Positions 21,501-32,673 of a DNA stretch of 64,000 nucleotides are shown here, piece after piece; position 1 is the stretch's first letter, and each line of letters begins with the position of its first letter. Below the pieces are notes generated by a model, which worked only from the letters and a program-made list of their open reading frames with translations, searched no databases and had not been told where the DNA came from. Location of the stretch: contig CM119266.1 of assembly GCA_051294375.1 (NCBI GenBank), forward strand, positions 14,840,542-14,904,541. Direction: 5' to 3'. A program made the translations under genes and the position numbers. This DNA is from Paraspadella gotoi (Eukaryota > Chaetognatha).

Positions 21501-24500
21501 GATAAAGAGGACTCGACCGCCTTCATTCCGCGCCGGCAAATAAAAGAGTCAAATGAGAAATTTGCCCACCCTGAGTCAAAAATTGGCGTCGACGCCAACC
21601 ACCGTCAAACGCATTCCTGATGGAGAGCCGTCCGAGTTGAACTGGACGGCATTATCGCATACCTACGGAAAGAATACGGACTAACGCAGCGCCAGCAGGC
21701 GGCGCTCCTCCTCGATCGGCTTCTAGCGCGACGGCATGCCGACCCTCACAACACCTCGCTCAGGCTCCGAGGAAAAGGTGAAATCGGTTACCATCGACGA
21801 TATTAAAAAAGAAACCGTAAAAGAAGGCCCTTCCCAATCGAGATAGGCGCTCCTCGAGGATAAGGTGGACGAATTGACAGCGGCACAAGTCGCAGAGCAC
21901 GCAGACAAAATTTTTTGATGCTTAAGGTCGTCCCCAACCTCGGCAGCGCACCTCGACCATAAACGCCGCCAACCCTCGACAGAGACACCGACGATTCGAA
22001 CAGCGACTAATGAGAAGGACGAGTCCGGCGTCAACGCCATTCAAGGACAACGCGCGACAGGAGCCGGCCCCCAGCCCAGGTAACTGGCGCCTAAAGCGCC
22101 CCAAGTGGATCCCGTCGACAAACGACGTCGGCCAAACGCCAGATTGAAGAAATATGCGTTGCACCTAAAGTTTGGCGACGCTGCAGCTTTGCTGTGAGGC
22201 GGTTGCGCCAGAAAAGGCGGCGGCGAGACCGGAAGCAGCCTCAGTCGGGACAACGGCGATGCGGGCCAGCGCAGGTGAACGCTGTGCCCCGCGCCCAAGA
22301 ATGATTCACCCGATCAACTACATATTCCACGTCAAGGACGCCACCGATGCCGCCAGTGGCTCGTCGACGGCGGCGCCCTTCTTTCAACCTAATACCGTCC
22401 CCCCCCCACCACGCCGCGCGGAAAGCAGGACCCGTCGGGCCAAAAACTCCAAGCAGCAAACTGGCTCCACAATCAACTCGTATGGCATCGTACATCGAAA
22501 GAGTAGTCCTCGGCTCAAGAGTTTCCGCATTTTGATTTTTTTAGCAGCCGATGTAACCCAAAGCATTTTGGGACGCTGAACTTCTGGCCGGAGTTTTACC
22601 TCGCCCCAAATCACCGAAGACGGCAACACTGCTCGACCTACGCGACTATCGACAATATCCTGCGAATAGCTCAAATGAGTCCACCGTCTCACGTAATCCG
22701 CTCGACCACGAAGACAATGTCTATTACCAGCTTACTCGTGAATATCCTGCTTTGGTCGACACCAACATTTCGAAATCGAGAGCCGAAACCAAGGAGTGAG
22801 ACATTATATCCCGCCCTTCGGCCGCCCTGCCAGGCCAAAGGGCTCGGCGCCTCCCACCCGAGAAGCTCGCAGTGGAACAAGGCAGAACTGGAGAAACTGG
22901 TCGACTCGCATCGCTAAACAAGGGCTAAAAGTCCTGGTCCGCCCTTTACTCTTCGTTCCAAAGGCGGATGGAGATGGCGATGTTGCGGAGCTTTCCGCAG
23001 ACTCAACAGCACCCATACCAAAAAGATGATAAATATCCCGTCCAAGCTCTACGACTTTAATGCGAGTTGGGCGGGAAAAGATATTTCGAAATTGATCTCC
23101 TTAAAGGATATCATCAGATTCCAGTGGCCGATGAAGATGTCCCCAAAATTGGCGTTATTACCCCCTTGTGGGTTTATTTGTTTTCCTTCTCAAGAACGTC
23201 TCAAGAACGCAGGGCAGGATTTTTTCAGCGCATGAGGATGAAATCCTGGGGCGACGTGCCGCATACATACGTCTTTTAGAACGACATCCTCGGTCGCCAG
23301 CCTGACCAAGAAGAGCACCTGAAGACTTGAAGTCAGTCTTTGACTCCTCGCCGATAATGTCTAGTAATAAATCGCAAAAAATGCGTCTGGGCCAATCATC
23401 AACTGAGTTCTTAGGATATCATGGTTGGATGCGACCGGCGTGAAGCCCTCCGCTCAAAAAAGTAGGCAAATACGCGCCAACCAGACCCTCTACGACTGTG
23501 AAAGATGTTGCCAATAAGGTTCCTCGCAATGGTTCCATTATTTATCGCCGGCTTCATACGGAAAGGCCGCCCACCATGCCGCGGCATTATACGACGTCCA
23601 GGCCGAAAAACCAAAACAAACTCAACTGGACAAGCAAGTGCTCTCGGAGTCCGTTTCATCGCCATCAAGGAAGCGCTAGCCACGCACACTACTTCGCACA
23701 CCCTCAAACTAACGCTCAACTGGGCGCTAACGAATGATGCGTCAGATATCGCCGTCGGCGCAGTCTAGAGCAACGGGACGCGCTGGGATGGGAGCCGCTG
23801 GCGTTCTTTCAAGCAAAAGCTCGACAAGCACACTTTTTCGAGCAGGTCCGAACATTTCTGTCATTGGCTCGAGGGCAGAACTTTTACATCTACAACGGAC
23901 CACCAATCCTTGATTACATGCCCTCCACAAACGCGCTGAGCCCTCAAACGACCCCCACAACTTCGCAAGTTGTCAGTTATAATCTGAATTTACGAACGGA
24001 CACCGCCACGTCCGCGCAAGCCAATGTGTCGCCGACGCTGTCCAAGGCCAATCCGTCAACCTGATTGAATGCAATCGAACGCCCATTTGCCTCCAGCAAA
24101 GTCACAGGATCTCCAAGCAACCGTCAACGCCATCGGAACAAGAGGGTATCGATTAGAGGAAATGCGCGGCACCAAGCGCTCGACCAGAGTTCCAGCGCCT
24201 CTCACAAGACGCCCGACCAGGTCATTTCGCAAAGTCAAGCTTTGGCAATCACGATCTCCTCGTCGGATGTACTAACGGCCCAAGCACTGACCATTTGTAC
24301 CGGGAAAGCCTGGCCGCAAACGCGTTTTTTGAGAGTTTCATGGGCCTCGGCCACCCCGGCGTCACATCTACAAATTTTTTTCTAGCGCGCGTTTCAAATC
24401 CTTAAGTGAACCAAATGCTTTACCTAACCACTAACCCTAATACGTAACTTAACCCTTATCTCTATGGTGACTAAAATCCACCAACCGTTCGTCAGCGGCC

Positions 24501-25607
24501 ATTGGTGCCGGAGGCTCCCAACCCAAAGGTCCGGGGTTCTAGCCGGTGGCTGCCTAGCAGTTAAGGGGACGGGGCGCTTAACCCGCCTGTAACACGGTGT
24601 TACAGCCTGATCCGAAGCATCAGGGACTGCTTATATTGAAGCGGTTCTGTCACTAACACATAATAATAATTACTGTCTCTTCATCTCTAACCTTTAACCT
24701 AAGTTTAAGCTCAAAAGCTTTTTTGAGAATAAGGCCCAACTACTAACAGAGATGGCTCTATTTTACTACAAATAATTATAAAAGATATATATATCAAATA
24801 AAAGTTTTAGGCAAATAAGCTCCACCCTAATTAATATGGCATACAAAGTAAAGACTTTGGAAACCCTCAACGCCTAGAAAATCCTTGGATGAACACATGA
24901 AATTCTATCGAGGATCTAAAAGGATAGCCTGTAAGAAACAAATCAATTCTCTTTTAAAGATTTACGATCTTTCCTAAGAAACTAATATATGTAAATCGAA
25001 TTTTCGACGATCTTCCAACAACAAAAAAAAAAAAAAATCGTCCCCAAAGCGTCACCTTCAACGTGACGTTCGACGAGACGGCCAACTCTGGCCGCTCCGA
25101 CTCGGCCTCGCAAAGGATCGTCGAGTTGTGATGCTCCCGAAGGATCTTGATCTGCGCGGAGACGGTCACGGGTCCGCCGCCTCTTCCTCCGAAGGGCCTC
25201 GTCGGCAACTTCTTGAAGCCTCTCCTCCGCTCGTCCGTCATATAGAGCGCCAACGCGGCAGGCGGGTCTCCGTTGCGGTGCAGCATGCAGGTCAGCGGCA
25301 GCACGCTGTCCTCCTTGATCCACTGCGTTTCGTCGAAGACGAGGAAAGGCTTTTCAGGCGGGAACTCGACGAAGATCTCGGCGGAGGCAGTGACGGCGTC
25401 GCGGAGGTTGCTCTCCTGTGAGTCGAGGAGTGGGCGGAAAAAAGAAAGGAACAATGAACGAAATCATCAATGTTAACTTCAGTCTATCATTCAATGAATC
25501 AATCAATTGAGTCATTCAATCCATCAGTAAATAAATAAATAAATATGAGTAAAAAAGATTTAAAAAAAAAAAAAAAAAAAAAATAAATAAATTAAATAAA
25601 TAAATAA

Positions 25608-25666
<59 letters not shown>

Positions 25667-27523
25667 AATAAATAATTAATAAGTAATTATCAATCAATCA
25701 CTGTATGAAATAAAACTACCAATCGACTATTGATCAATCAATCAAAATATCAACCAAATCATTCAAAACGCAACTTCACCTGTTGCGTGAAGCGTTCTGC
25801 GCTGCGCACGTGACATCGAGTCCGTGTCGTCACGCGTGAATCGACCGGAAGAGGAGACGAAGCCGTCGCCGTCGCCGCCGGGAGACGCCGTCGAAGGAGT
25901 TCTTGAGGACGGCGCCGTTGAAGATCCAGACGATCTGGTTTTTCAGATCGAATAATCAATTAGTTTATCAATCAATCAATCTATGAAAACAAATCAATCA
26001 ACCAAAGAATAAATCGATAAAAAAATAAAAAAAAGAAATAATGAATGAATGAATGAATGAATGAAATGAATGAATGAATGAATGAATGAATATGATTGAT
26101 TGATTGAAAAAATGAATCAATTTTTCTACTAAAAATTAAAGTATAAATAATTCGAACTAACAACTGACCTTGGTGTCCTCGGAGGCGGCGATCCTGCATC
26201 TCAACGTGACCTCCTTCCCCTCCGAGACTCTCATCGGGTTCGTGAGTCGAGACCCAAGTCGCTCGAGCCGGACGACCGGAAGCGAAGAGCGATGGAGGCG
26301 AATCTCCGAAGTCACGCCGGTCTGAGGAAATATATGAAACTAAATATTAATAAAATTAAATTTATATGGCAGGAGTTAATTAACGAAGACCTTTAAAAGA
26401 AAAAAGATAAAAGAACGAATTAAAATTTAGTATAAATATCGTGGTAAAAACCTTTCTTTTTTCGTTGTTATATGTATTGAGGCAAAATGGTTTTGGTTTA
26501 CAACGAATTTTATTTTTCATAGAAAACGTACATGTTTTGACGCTGAAGAAGGCTTGCATCTAAAGCCGAAACATGTACGTTTTCTATGAAAAATAAAATT
26601 CGTTGAAAACCAAAACCATTTTGCCTCAGTATAAATATCAAACAATCATTCAATCAATTAATCAATCACTAAATTATTAAATTAATCAACAAATCAAACA
26701 ATTATTGCTATCGATCAATCATTGGGTCAATCAGTCCGTTAATTCATCAATCAATTAACTCATTCAATAAAATCATTTTAAAAATGAATAACTAAAAACG
26801 TAAACAAAACCAAAGCCTCGTTCTCACCCTGTCTCCGTCCCTTTTGACGCCGGGGACGACGGTTTCCACGTCGCAAACGTAAGTTCCGAAGTCGTCGACG
26901 TCGACGCCCTTGACTTCGAGGACGGAGCGCCGGTTGGGGACCCCGTCGGGCACCTCTGAAGAATACGAGGAAATCGATGGAGAATTAAATTACATAAGAG
27001 TCACAGAGATTAATATGCATTGAATCGTTTGAACGAATGAGACGTCGAAAAGAAAATAAAAAAAAGGCGAAAAACAAAAGGGGGGAAAAAAAACCGGAGA
27101 ACGTTGACACGTCGACGGGAATTAATGAGACAAAACAACAAGACGCGACGAAAGCCACAAGAAAGGCGGAGACTCTAATGGGATTAAATGGGAATGAGAT
27201 GGATTCAAACCGTAAGCATGATGCGGTCAAAAAGAAAGATCTAGAATTAAAATTAAATTATAATAAGAATAGGCGAAGAAGTTAGCTTAAAAGGAAATAA
27301 ATAAATCCTGAAAAGACAACTGTTAATGTTATCCCTAAAATCTGTTCATTCAATTCGTTCATTTAACAACCTTGAAGATGATGTTCTATCTTGGATCTGG
27401 GCATCATGAAAGCGATGGAACCGTCTTGCACCGTGACCAGCTGTCGCCCGTTTCGGTACCAGAAGATCCGAGACTCCAAACTTCCATATTTGGAATAATC
27501 GCAAGTTAAATTGACCGACGTCC
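18540..27523 (-). CDS. Five-Ig-domain transmembrane adhesion protein, nephrin/Kirre type (5' end missing)
   Basis: Exons in transcript order are 27523-27371, 26955-26828, 26321-26169, 25934-25780, 25415-25056 and 20315-18540. Junction phases agree throughout apart from one exon-internal frameshift. Ig1 shows VNLTC, FWYRNG and DDFGTYVCDV. Ig2 shows VTLRC, IVWIFNG and CHVRSAE. Ig3 shows LPLTC and STILCEAES. Ig4 shows ARCDYG, VEWI and ANLTCVV. Ig5 shows VEMSCRVSG, DWFF and GKYTCLARN. A transmembrane helix (LVGGLLAILIVTAVCVC) is followed by a basic stop-transfer segment and a tail of about 370 residues with poly-Gly, a nine-proline run, a YSNV SH2-type motif and a C-terminal T-A-V, a class I PDZ ligand. 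Five Ig domains plus a PDZ ligand is the layout of Kirre/KIRREL/SYG-1 cell-recognition receptors, though some domains look more nephrin-like; orthology is inference. The signal-peptide exon is not seen; a 320-base gap at 27656-27975 lies just upstream. Confidence 0.82.
20374..20470 (-). repeat. Degenerate CCCTAA-like tract
   Basis: Irregular CACCCTAATCTTTAACCC-type units lie immediately inside the intron upstream of the last Ig exon. They resemble the reverse complement of 6290-6510. A segment just downstream (GTTTGAACCCGGAACCC, near 20517) resembles a tRNA B box, so the whole may belong to a short interspersed element. Confidence 0.45.
21060..24390 (+). mobile_element. Degenerate Ty3/gypsy-type LTR retrotransposon remnant
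   Basis: The remnant occupies the 4.7-kb intron between Ig exons 25056 and 20315, antisense to the host gene. Fragments of a gag-pol polyprotein appear in the expected order but in changing frames with stops. They are a gag-like start after 21140; a protease-like region near 22320-22580; reverse transcriptase pieces (LLFVPKADGD near 22960, DLLKGYHQIPVA near 23085); an RNase H piece (TNDASDIAVGAV, before 23768); a further RNase H and linker piece at about 23790-24060; and the start of an integrase zinc-binding region (LGHPGVTS, before 24390). TTTGGTGAACCCAACG near 21077 could be the leader or primer-binding area. No LTR pair was found and most of the integrase is missing. The element is inactive. 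Confidence 0.8.
24411..24480 (-). repeat. Degenerate CCCTAA-like tract
   Basis: ACCTAACCACTAACCCTAA-type units directly follow the gypsy remnant. With 20374-20470 they bracket the insertion in the same orientation. Confidence 0.4.
24490..24660. repeat. Possible SINE-like GC-rich element
   Basis: The segment contains a CCGG-GGTTCTAG-CCGG hairpin resembling a T arm, followed by TGGCTGCCTAGCAGTTAAGG. The order parallels 4480-4530. Poor CCTGTAACACGGTGTTACAG symmetry is also present. Ends are not defined, so the assignment is tentative. Confidence 0.3.
25561..25680. repeat. Poly(A) followed by (AAAT)n
   Basis: A run of A residues is followed by about 90 bp of AAAT units in an intron of the Ig gene. 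On the + strand this could be the tail of a retroposed element, but no body is recognisable upstream. Confidence 0.85.
25780..25934 (-). other. Ig-gene exon with an internal frameshift
   Basis: Both flanking junctions are phase 0 (preceding exon ends GACACCAAG, following exon starts GAGAGCAAC), yet this exon is 155 nt, not a multiple of three. The upstream frame gives IVWIFNGAVLKNSFDGVS and then stops. The downstream frame gives the expected CHVRSAERFTQQ Ig F-strand and junction. One base appears to be missing near the CCC and GGCGGCGACGG run. Sequencing or consensus error is more likely than a real mutation, since the rest of the gene is intact. Confidence 0.75.
26037..26100. repeat. (AATG)n microsatellite
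   Basis: Tandem GAAT units in an intron of the Ig gene, interrupted once. Confidence 0.9.
26478..26628. mobile_element. Near-perfect fold-back element with 60-bp arms
   Basis: The arms 26478-26537 and 26569-26628 are reverse complements with one mismatch in 60. The loop 26538-26568 reads TGACGCTGAAGAAGGCTTGC and onward to AAAGCCG. GTAT flanks both ends (26474-26477 and 26629-26632), consistent with a 4-bp target-site duplication. It lies in the intron between the two halves of the Ig1/Ig2 coding region. The loop with its flanks (CTGAAGA, a GGCTT/AAGCC stem, then GAAAC) resembles a hammerhead-type core with one changed base; this is an analogy only. Confidence 0.75.
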
Positions 27524-27655
27524 CTGAGAAGAAAAGATGGATTAGGCAAATGAAGTTTGAAGAAAAATGATGATTTCCTATCGATCGATGGACCACACTT
27601 CATCGAGATTTGGTTTTTGGTAAAAGGTCATTTATCATTCAATTTTTTTTTCTTT

Positions 27656-27975
27656 NNNNNNNNNNNNNNNNNNNNNNNNNNNNNNNNNNNNNNNNNNNNN
27701 NNNNNNNNNNNNNNNNNNNNNNNNNNNNNNNNNNNNNNNNNNNNNNNNNNNNNNNNNNNNNNNNNNNNNNNNNNNNNNNNNNNNNNNNNNNNNNNNNNNN
27801 NNNNNNNNNNNNNNNNNNNNNNNNNNNNNNNNNNNNNNNNNNNNNNNNNNNNNNNNNNNNNNNNNNNNNNNNNNNNNNNNNNNNNNNNNNNNNNNNNNNN
27901 NNNNNNNNNNNNNNNNNNNNNNNNNNNNNNNNNNNNNNNNNNNNNNNNNNNNNNNNNNNNNNNNNNNNNNNNNNN
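27656..27975. other. Assembly gap (320 N)
   Basis: The gap starts about 130 bp upstream of the first recognised Ig exon. It could hide the exon for the signal peptide and the first Ig strand. Confidence 0.99.
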
Positions 27976-29144
27976 AGAAAGAGAGAAAATTGGATTAGAC
28001 TCTCGATGACCGAGCGAATCTCGTGAGAAATCGTGGGCAGAATGTGAAGAGGTGGAGTTCGTTTAACGGATTAGGTTATATTACTAAGATATTAAGATAG
28101 AGTACTCGTAGAAACTTTCACGCAATAAATTAACTGATATATAAGATGAATTTTTATAATTTTTTGTTTTTTTTATTAATTTTATTAATTTTTATTAATT
28201 TTTAGGTGCTTTTTGTCGCCCGCTTTTTATTATGTTATTTCGGACCAAACAGACGAAAAAAACGTATACTTTACGATTAATATTAATTTAACGAATGATT
28301 CTATTATGATTTTAAAGAATATTTTCTCACCTAAAGGAGCAAAGACGGAACGAGTCGGTGACGAAACGAAGGCGCTCGACGCCAAAGGAAAAATTGCCAA
28401 AAGGCAAACCGACTGCAGTATGCAAATTAAATTAAAGCGCTGCGGTAGCCTAGTCATGGTGATGGCTAAATCATGGGGGGTCTATAAGTGAAAATGGGGG
28501 CTCACGGTTTGGTTTTTTTTGGCGATGAAGGGGAGGGAGGAAGTGAGCTTGGGAAAGGGTCAAAACGATTTAAGAGAGAAAAAAAAAGTCTGGTTTTCAC
28601 TTCTTTGGGGCCAAATTTCACGCCTGTCGTGATTTTCATTTAGAGAAAAAGTTTTTTTTCTTTTTTCATCCAACTGGATTCGAATCCATTATTTTCTCAG
28701 TTTTTTTTTTCCTTTTTCTTTTTACTCAAGACGGAAAATTGTGTGTTTTTTTTTCATCCGGTCGGAAAATGGGTTTTCTCTTTTTTAAGTTTCTTTCTCT
28801 TTGGCGTTTTGTCCTTGAAGAAATATGTCGTCGTCGTCATCGTCGTCATCCTTGACTGACGACATTTTTTTTCATCGCAATTGTGAAGGATTTTTTTTTT
28901 TAGTCCAAGCCTTGCTCGAGGAACGGTGAAGGACCAGGCAGTGATCTAGAAGGATAATACAAAAATCATTAGTTCAGTTGATTATTTTTTTAAAAAAGTA
29001 TTGACATCAGATATGTGAACTTGTATTTTTAATGGTTTTCGTTTTCTTTATCAAGCAACTCGGATTTCATTTTTTCCTTCAATCTCGAATTAAAAAAAAA
29101 TCATTAACGGTGCGGCTTTAAAACGTTGCTCGTCTCTCATAAAA
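27976..29144. other. Upstream flank of the Ig gene, no gene seen
   Basis: The sequence is T-rich with short poly-T and GTC-triplet stretches. The frame at 28213-28491 has no recognisable domain or splice context and is not called. Confidence 0.5.
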
Positions 29145-29389
29145 NNNNNNNNNNNNNNNNNNNNNNNNNNNNNNNNNNNNNNNNNNNNNNNNNNNNNNNN
29201 NNNNNNNNNNNNNNNNNNNNNNNNNNNNNNNNNNNNNNNNNNNNNNNNNNNNNNNNNNNNNNNNNNNNNNNNNNNNNNNNNNNNNNNNNNNNNNNNNNNN
29301 NNNNNNNNNNNNNNNNNNNNNNNNNNNNNNNNNNNNNNNNNNNNNNNNNNNNNNNNNNNNNNNNNNNNNNNNNNNNNNNNNNNNNNNNN
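29145..29389. other. Assembly gap (245 N)
   Basis: Unresolved bases. Confidence 0.99.
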
Positions 29390-29580
29390 TAATTTGCCGC
29401 GTTTTTCTTTTCTTTCTTTTTTGTGACGAACCCGATAGTTTTCTAGTCACTTATATGAGGTCGATGTATGTGATAATTTTTAACCACTTTTTCTGACATT
29501 TAAATTTTATTAATGTTTTTGCTTTTAGGGCTGAAAGAAATTTTAACACAAATATGTAGAAAGGCCATGAGATATTGAAC

Positions 29581-29584
29581 TATT

Positions 29585-29660
<76 letters not shown>

Positions 29661-29780
29661 TATTTATTTATTTATTTATTTCTTTCTTTCTCTCTTTCAT
29701 TCATTCATTCATTCATTCATTCATTCATTCATTCATTCATTCATTCATTCTTTCATTCATTCATTCATTCATTCATTTTT
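29581..29780. repeat. Compound tetranucleotide repeat (TTTC)n(TTTA)n(TTCA)n
   Basis: Three successive tetranucleotide arrays abut over about 200 bp. They generate a spurious open frame of F-L-S and S-F-I-H repeats. Confidence 0.95.
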
Positions 29781-31194
29781 TTTAAAACTCGTTCATTTCC
29801 CCTCGGAGTCGGGCCATGTTCGTCTACAATCTCTAATTCTTCTTCTCCCTTTGGCAGAATTTCGGAAGTTTATTTATTTTCCATTTCGTTAGAATTTAAA
29901 AAAAAAAGAAAACGAAAGTCTTTAATCGAATACACCCATCATGTGGCTTATTTATAAAATATAAGTCAGAAAGCGAAACAGATTATTTATTGAATGAATG
30001 AATGAAAAAAATTATTATAATGGTTGTACCGAATTTCATAAATTGTAACAAAAAGTGGCCGAAATTCGGTCGACGGTTTCGAAAAAAAAAAACTGCTTGC
30101 AGCGAATTACCAAAATAAAAAAGCTGTCGTCGTCCAAATAGCAATAGAAAAGAAGAAAAAAAAATGAGAGAGGAAGGGCGGCGATATGAATTTGCAAATC
30201 GAATCAAGTCGCATTGTATCCTGGCACCGGGTGAAATAAAAAAAGCCCGGGGTTCGCGCTTATTTCGGTTTAGGACGGTCGTCCGCCCCGTAATTACATT
30301 GTAACTGAAATACGAGGCAGTTAAAATCCGGGGCCGCGTCTTATATCCTCCTTGTTTTGGAAGGATCAAAGGAGGGGGGGGGCGAGAGGGGGTCGATTTT
30401 ATTTTGTTTGCTTTCTATAGCCGCTTATATGGTCCGCCTCTTTTCTTTATGGTTTGTTTTTGTTTTTCTCGCGAATACTTATTTTAACTTAGTTAACTTT
30501 TTTTTAAAAGGTTTTTTTACCCGATGAATTTTCGAAACCAATTTTTTTTTTGGGGGGGGGCTTGGTTATTGAATTAACCAAATGCCGAGGAATGTCGATC
30601 GCGTATTTTCAAAAAATAAATATTCTCTCTCTTATAAGTAGCGTCGTTTGAAACTGCCGGCGACAATCGGAACTTATCAATTAATTAAGACCGACGCGTA
30701 GTTTATTCAAAGTTGTCGTTAACGAGCGGAGGCTGATGACTGGAGAGAGAGATACCTTGTTAAAACGTGAAGGATGTGAAGGTTATCAAGCGGATTAGAT
30801 AAATTGGCCATATTTTTCATTCATAAGAAAATGGAAAATGAATCGAAATGACGATTACAAAAAGTTTTTTTTTGGTCTGTTTCGCCCTGTTTTGTTTTAT
30901 AATTTTCTAATATTGAATAACTTATCCAAACGGCCGGGAAATAAAAAAAATCAAAACCAACGTTAATAAGTTTGGGTTTTTGAAAAATATGAACTTTTAT
31001 TTTATTTTTTTTTACGATGACCATTTCACAGGCTTTAACAATTTTCGCTCAAAAATATTGAGTAAAATTCGACGAAAATAATTTTCTAGGAAAAATTTGA
31101 GTTTGGGACTCAACAAAATAACCTGAATTTTTTTTGTGTGTCGGTAGGCGAATGAGAGAATTTTGAATAGGCGTATACTCATTGAGGCAGAGAG

Positions 31195-31280
31195 CAGTAA
31201 GAGAAGAGAGAGAGGCAGATGAGAGAGCAGATGAGAGAGAGAGACGAAGAGAGAGAGAGAGAGAGAAGAGAAGAGAGACG
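31195..31280. repeat. (GA)n-rich purine tract
   Basis: An interrupted GA tract with AGAGAGAC variants. Confidence 0.8.
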
Positions 31281-31384
31281 CGACAACAAGGGGGATGGAG
31301 GGGGAAGCAAAATGCAGGAGAGCGAATATATGCTTTTTGACGAACGCAGGTAAATCCGAGAAAAACTCAGTGGACATGGGTAGA

Positions 31385-31485
31385 CGTCGTCGTCGCCATC
31401 GTTGTCGTGCGTTATCGTCGTCGTCGCCATCGTTCGTTCGTCATCGTCGTCCGTCGTCGTCGTCGTCGTCGTCGTCGTCATCGGT
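31385..31485. repeat. (GTC)n triplet-rich tract
   Basis: Interrupted GTC/ATC triplets. On either strand they produce low-complexity Ser, Arg, Asp or Thr frames that I do not treat as genes. Confidence 0.85.
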
Positions 31486-31849
31486 GTTGGTTGCGCACAA
31501 AGTTGATTCTTTTCAAACCGTTGTTCGTAAAAAATGGACAAAAAAAGGGCAAAGATCATCGGATGTTTTTGAATGGAATTCCGGAACCTCTGGTTACTCC
31601 CCCCCCGCCCAACTATGAGTCAGGCCTTATTAGGCGAGGTCTATAGAATCGGTGATGACGACGACGACGATGATGACTACGCAACGGTTACTTGGTAAAG
31701 AGACGGTGTAACTGCCCTGAATAAAAAAAAAAAAAAAAACCCAAGTAGGCGCAATTCACCCCCCTCTGTTCAGGTGTGCCATAACGATTATGCTTATTTT
31801 ACTCGATTGGAAATTCTATTTCTAACATGGAAGGCGATGGCGCACAACC

Positions 31850-31897
31850 GGCGCGACGCATCGACGCATCGACGCATCGACGCATCGACGAATCGAC
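31850..31897. repeat. 8-bp minisatellite (GCATCGAC)n
   Basis: About five tandem copies of an 8-bp unit GCATCGAC, the last with a base change, are followed by GCGGCGG-rich sequence. Confidence 0.85.
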
Positions 31898-32309
31898 GCG
31901 GCGGTCGCGGATTACGCGTCACGGATCACGGACGCGGAGACGGAATAGACGACGACCGTGGCTCCACTGACGGCGACGAAAATGACGACGAAGAAAACCT
32001 TAGAAAACTAGAACACCCTGTGCCAAAGTGTCACCAAATCTATTGGAAGGAAAAAAAAACCGGCATAATTACGAATTTCATGATGAATGGAATCGACAGA
32101 CGATGACGACGACGATAGCGACGAAAGACGACAAGGAAGATATTAAAGTAAAAAAGATATATTTTTATACTGTTTAGCATAGAGATGTCTTTACAGATGG
32201 GTTTTTTCACCATACATACCTCGTTTTTCAAAAATCATAAAAGCTATAAAAAAAGTAATAGATTTAAATCAATTCGCTAATAAATATGTTTTACGGAAAG
32301 AGGTGATAA

Positions 32310-32314
32310 GACCA

Positions 32315-32346
<32 letters not shown>

Positions 32347-32450
32347 AGCCACGACGATAAAGCCAAAGCCAATCGAAACGACGACGAGGAGGACGACGAC
32401 GACGACGTGGACGACGACGACGACGTGGACGACGACGATAAGACCACCGA
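32310..32450. repeat. (GAC)n triplet tract
   Basis: Long, interrupted GAC triplets with GTGGAC variants. A further short GAC run follows at about 32490-32520. Confidence 0.9.
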
Positions 32451-32654
32451 ATCTGCAATCGTTTCAATCGACAATCGGGAAGAAAATTGAATCGACGACG
32501 ACGACGACAACGACGACTAAGACGATGGCGATTTATGAGTCAACGTCGCTGACCGCGAGGGTCATCCGATGGACTCGAAGACGGACAAAGGGACGCGACG
32601 GATCGTCGTCGGGAGTCGCGGTCGAATCCCATGACCGTCGCGCGGGAAGGAGAG

Positions 32655-32673
32655 TCACGTGATAATCACGTGA
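32655..32673. promoter_or_regulatory. Palindromic paired E-box
   Basis: TCACGTGATAATCACGTGA holds two CACGTG cores in a dyad-symmetric arrangement separated by five bases. Such sites bind bHLH-ZIP factors (USF, Max, TFE families) in animals. Which gene it would serve, if any, is unknown. Confidence 0.35.

Noticed and set aside
28679-28692. GGATTCGAATCC as an RNA polymerase III B box
   Set aside because: It is an isolated palindrome in T-rich sequence with no other tRNA feature.
31295-32662. Ser-, Thr- and Arg-rich open frames
   Set aside because: They result from GTC/GAC triplet repeats and are open in several frames.
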